Shown: positions 61,919 to 64,000 of the stretch, piece after piece
Layout of the letters: every line of letters begins with the position of its first letter
How positions within the stretch are numbered: the stretch's first letter is position 1
DNA from: Rhytidiadelphus loreus
Taxonomy: Eukaryota > Streptophyta > Bryopsida > Hypnales > Hylocomiaceae
Assembly: GCA_947034895.1 (NCBI GenBank)
Contig: OX344762.1
Location: forward strand, 82,020,981-82,084,980
Length of the DNA: 64,000 bases
Direction: 5' to 3'
Notes under the pieces: model-generated
The model's input: the letters and a program-made list of their open reading frames with translations, nothing else
What the model was told of the DNA's origin: nothing
The model's database searches: none
Made by a program: the position numbers and the translations under genes

Positions 61919-64000
61919 CTACTGTAGAACTGTGATGATGCCTGCTTTTAGAAGGATAAGCTTCAATTCGTTGAAGCTAAAACTTGGTGCATGAATGAAT
62001 TTATCCTCATGGATGTCCATCTTGCAGAAATACCGAAATAAGTAGTACAAGTGCTTGCAATTCACATATTGTTGACGACCTCCAATAGCTGAAACACACA
62101 TGTTGGTAAAGTCCGGGCATGTGCATGAGGGGTACATACCCACTGTAATACGATACACATTTTGGTTTAGATCACTTTTGGTCTCGAGAGACACAATTGC
62201 ACCTAGTCCTGAAAAAGGCAACAATGTTACTCCAAGTATTAGTCCTTTCACATTGCCAGCACTCTCCCACTTGTTTCGTTGTTCTGTAGTTGGTACTGTT
62301 GAGATTCGCCGAATGGTTCGACTATTTCGAACCGTTGGATACATGTGTGCATCATGTGGAGGTGGCTGATCATAAAATACGCTTTTGAAAACGTTGGACA
62401 TATTGAATAGCCGACGAGGAGACAACGTAGGACGCTCTTGGAGTCTAAATCCAACATGTTGTAGGAGTAAAGTCTCCTCTCTGCTCAAGTTTGTCCCGGT
62501 TAGAACAGGCCATACTTCTGGCACATTTGGCCAATCTATAACCCACTTGCGCTTGTTCCCCTTCACACATCGTTCAATGTCATCTGCACAGAACCAAAAG
62601 TCCGCCAACACTTCGCGCTTAGTCCCGTAATCTTCTTTTCTCCCACGATAGGTGGAAGCAGGGGTTCCCTTCCGTCCTTTTGAAATTCTAGCAGTGCACC
62701 TGATATCTGACCCCCGTTGTTGAGCATGACATTTTGCGTTTGATTTGTGGCTGATCCTTGCAATGTGCCACTTTGATGTGTCGCAGTCACTTTCAAACGC
62801 AATGGATACATGCAGTGAAGTGTTCACTTGAGCTTCTGTATACTTTTCCTCAGCAAAGTTTATAAACGCGGTTGTAGACCTCGTTCGAACACGAGGTTGA
62901 GAGAAATTTACTTTATCTGGTCTATGTGAGTCTCCGGCATCACCAATGGGTACATCTAACTTCCTCTTCGTGCTTCCAAATATTTCTTCTCCTTCTAAAT
63001 GGGGTATGCGACTTCCAACACCTTCAAATCCGGGTAGTGTATTAAGCGCTTCTGCTATTTTCTTGGGATCTCCGCTCCGTCTTGCAGCTCTCAATTTCAA
63101 CTCCCCCTTTGATGGACCAGAGCCACATGCATGTCCCTTCAAGTAAGCGCGATAATTTGTCATCTGCATCCATGCACGGATACTATCGTCGCAAGTAGCA
63201 TCAAACAAATTGTTACCTCGATTTCCAGACATTTGAAGCCACTTGTTATGCACTGTTTCTGACAAGTTGCATGAAGGCATGTCAGCCATCTCCTCCATAT
63301 TCAATCCCTGAAAAGGTCCCCTCCCCAAAAGAAAAGTCAAGTTCAATGGAAAAGAGTACAAGCAAGAACCATTGTGATTTGAAAACCATCGAGTTCATGT
63401 ACGGGGCACATGAGATGACGCACACTTAAATAAAATTAAATAAAAAAAGAAGCTAGATGTCTTCAAATTTGCAATCCTTGACCTTCTTAACTAATTAGAG
63501 AAAAATCACAGTTACATATCATAAAACATAGAAGACCATCAAAATCTAACATTTTATTCCCAATGCAAAAAAAAAAAAAAAAATACAATAGTGCATGGAC
63601 CTTACCATTTGCATGAATCCGCCCCACTGCCTATAACGGAAATGCCAAAATGCTAGCCAATGGTCCAAGTGATGAAGTGCATCTTCTGTGGTAGCTCCAG
63701 AAGATAACCACCATGACCAAATTGCTAGGTATTTGGTCTCCGTGTCCTCCATATTCTTTTCATCTTTGTACTGTTTACATAATAAAGTGTGTTGTTGTTG
63801 GAATGCTTCCTTGATATACTTCTGTGTGTGTTTATGAAGTGACGAACTCCAATGCAACAAACAAGTCCGCTCCCGATTTTCCATTTTCTGATTGGCAGAG
63901 CCACTACCATAGATGATATGAACTGCATTCCAATTGGCCATAGCACTATCGGCCATAAAACCCTTGAAGTTTGGGTTTTCTATTCCGTGTCGTGAGTCGT
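61919..64000 (-). CDS. SWIM zinc-finger, MULE transposase-like protein (5' end cut)
   Basis: Two exons are visible on the minus strand: 64000-63606 (running out of the window) and 63307-61919 (TAG stop), with donor ATG/GTAAGG and acceptor TTTTCAG, phase 0, intron 298 bases. The first part contains NPNFKGFMADSAMANWNAV and ERTCLLHW, which resemble the middle of the DDE transposase domain in Mutator-like (MULE) proteins; the aspartate in ADSA is a candidate catalytic residue. The C terminus carries a SWIM zinc finger, YPSCTCPDF followed about 18 residues later by NCKHLYYL. Such proteins are either MULE transposases or domesticated relatives. The visible frames are intact. Terminal inverted repeats were not found on the one side available. 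The upstream part of the transposase domain lies outside the window. Confidence 0.75.

Overview
This window is nuclear DNA of a land plant. The background is very AT-rich and gene-poor. The recognisable genes are plant genes with short GT-AG introns: methylcrotonoyl-CoA carboxylase beta subunit (MCCB), a plant GCK/FRAY-like STE20 kinase, and a BBR/BPC transcription factor. An intronless GT47 exostosin of the 'EXT' style would fit an early-diverging land plant (moss, liverwort or lycophyte) better than a seed plant, but I cannot fix the species. No rRNA, confident tRNA, CRISPR array or operon was seen.

Layout. 1-15 kb is gene-poor and full of small DNA transposons (TTAA-flanked, CACTA-like and Stowaway-like). 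16.0-17.35 kb holds the exostosin gene (minus strand) with a GC-rich leader to about 18.7 kb. 19.5-24.5 kb is another block of TTAA-flanked elements and old tandem repeats. 26.3-29.4 kb is a less AT-rich stretch with gene-like but unidentified exons. 30-38 kb is repeats and relics. 38.2-43.1 kb is MCCB, with ten coding exons that all join in frame. 46.1-49.6 kb is the kinase, followed on the same strand by the BPC gene (50.1-51.1 kb). 52.5-54.9 kb is a CACTA-like element carrying arrays of tandem and palindromic repeats. 55.4-61.35 kb is a complex repeat block with CpG-rich motif arrays, a tandem duplication interrupted by a hAT-type MITE, and an unidentified gene whose six visible exons splice in frame. 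From 61.9 kb to the window edge runs a SWIM zinc-finger, MULE transposase-like gene (minus strand, 5' end outside the window).

The host genes are ordinary and probably independent: leucine catabolism in mitochondria (MCCB), wall or Golgi glycosylation (exostosin), signalling (kinase) and GAGA-element transcription control (BPC). The kinase and BPC genes are close, and a strong donor and a good acceptor between them share a phase, so a fused transcript is possible. The most unusual content is mobile: a diverse set of TTAA-flanked inverted-repeat elements with CCC-type ends (piggyBac-like hallmarks), and the 6 kb CpG-motif block enclosing an unrecognised gene. All homology statements come from reading the sequence and from memory of the families; no search was run.
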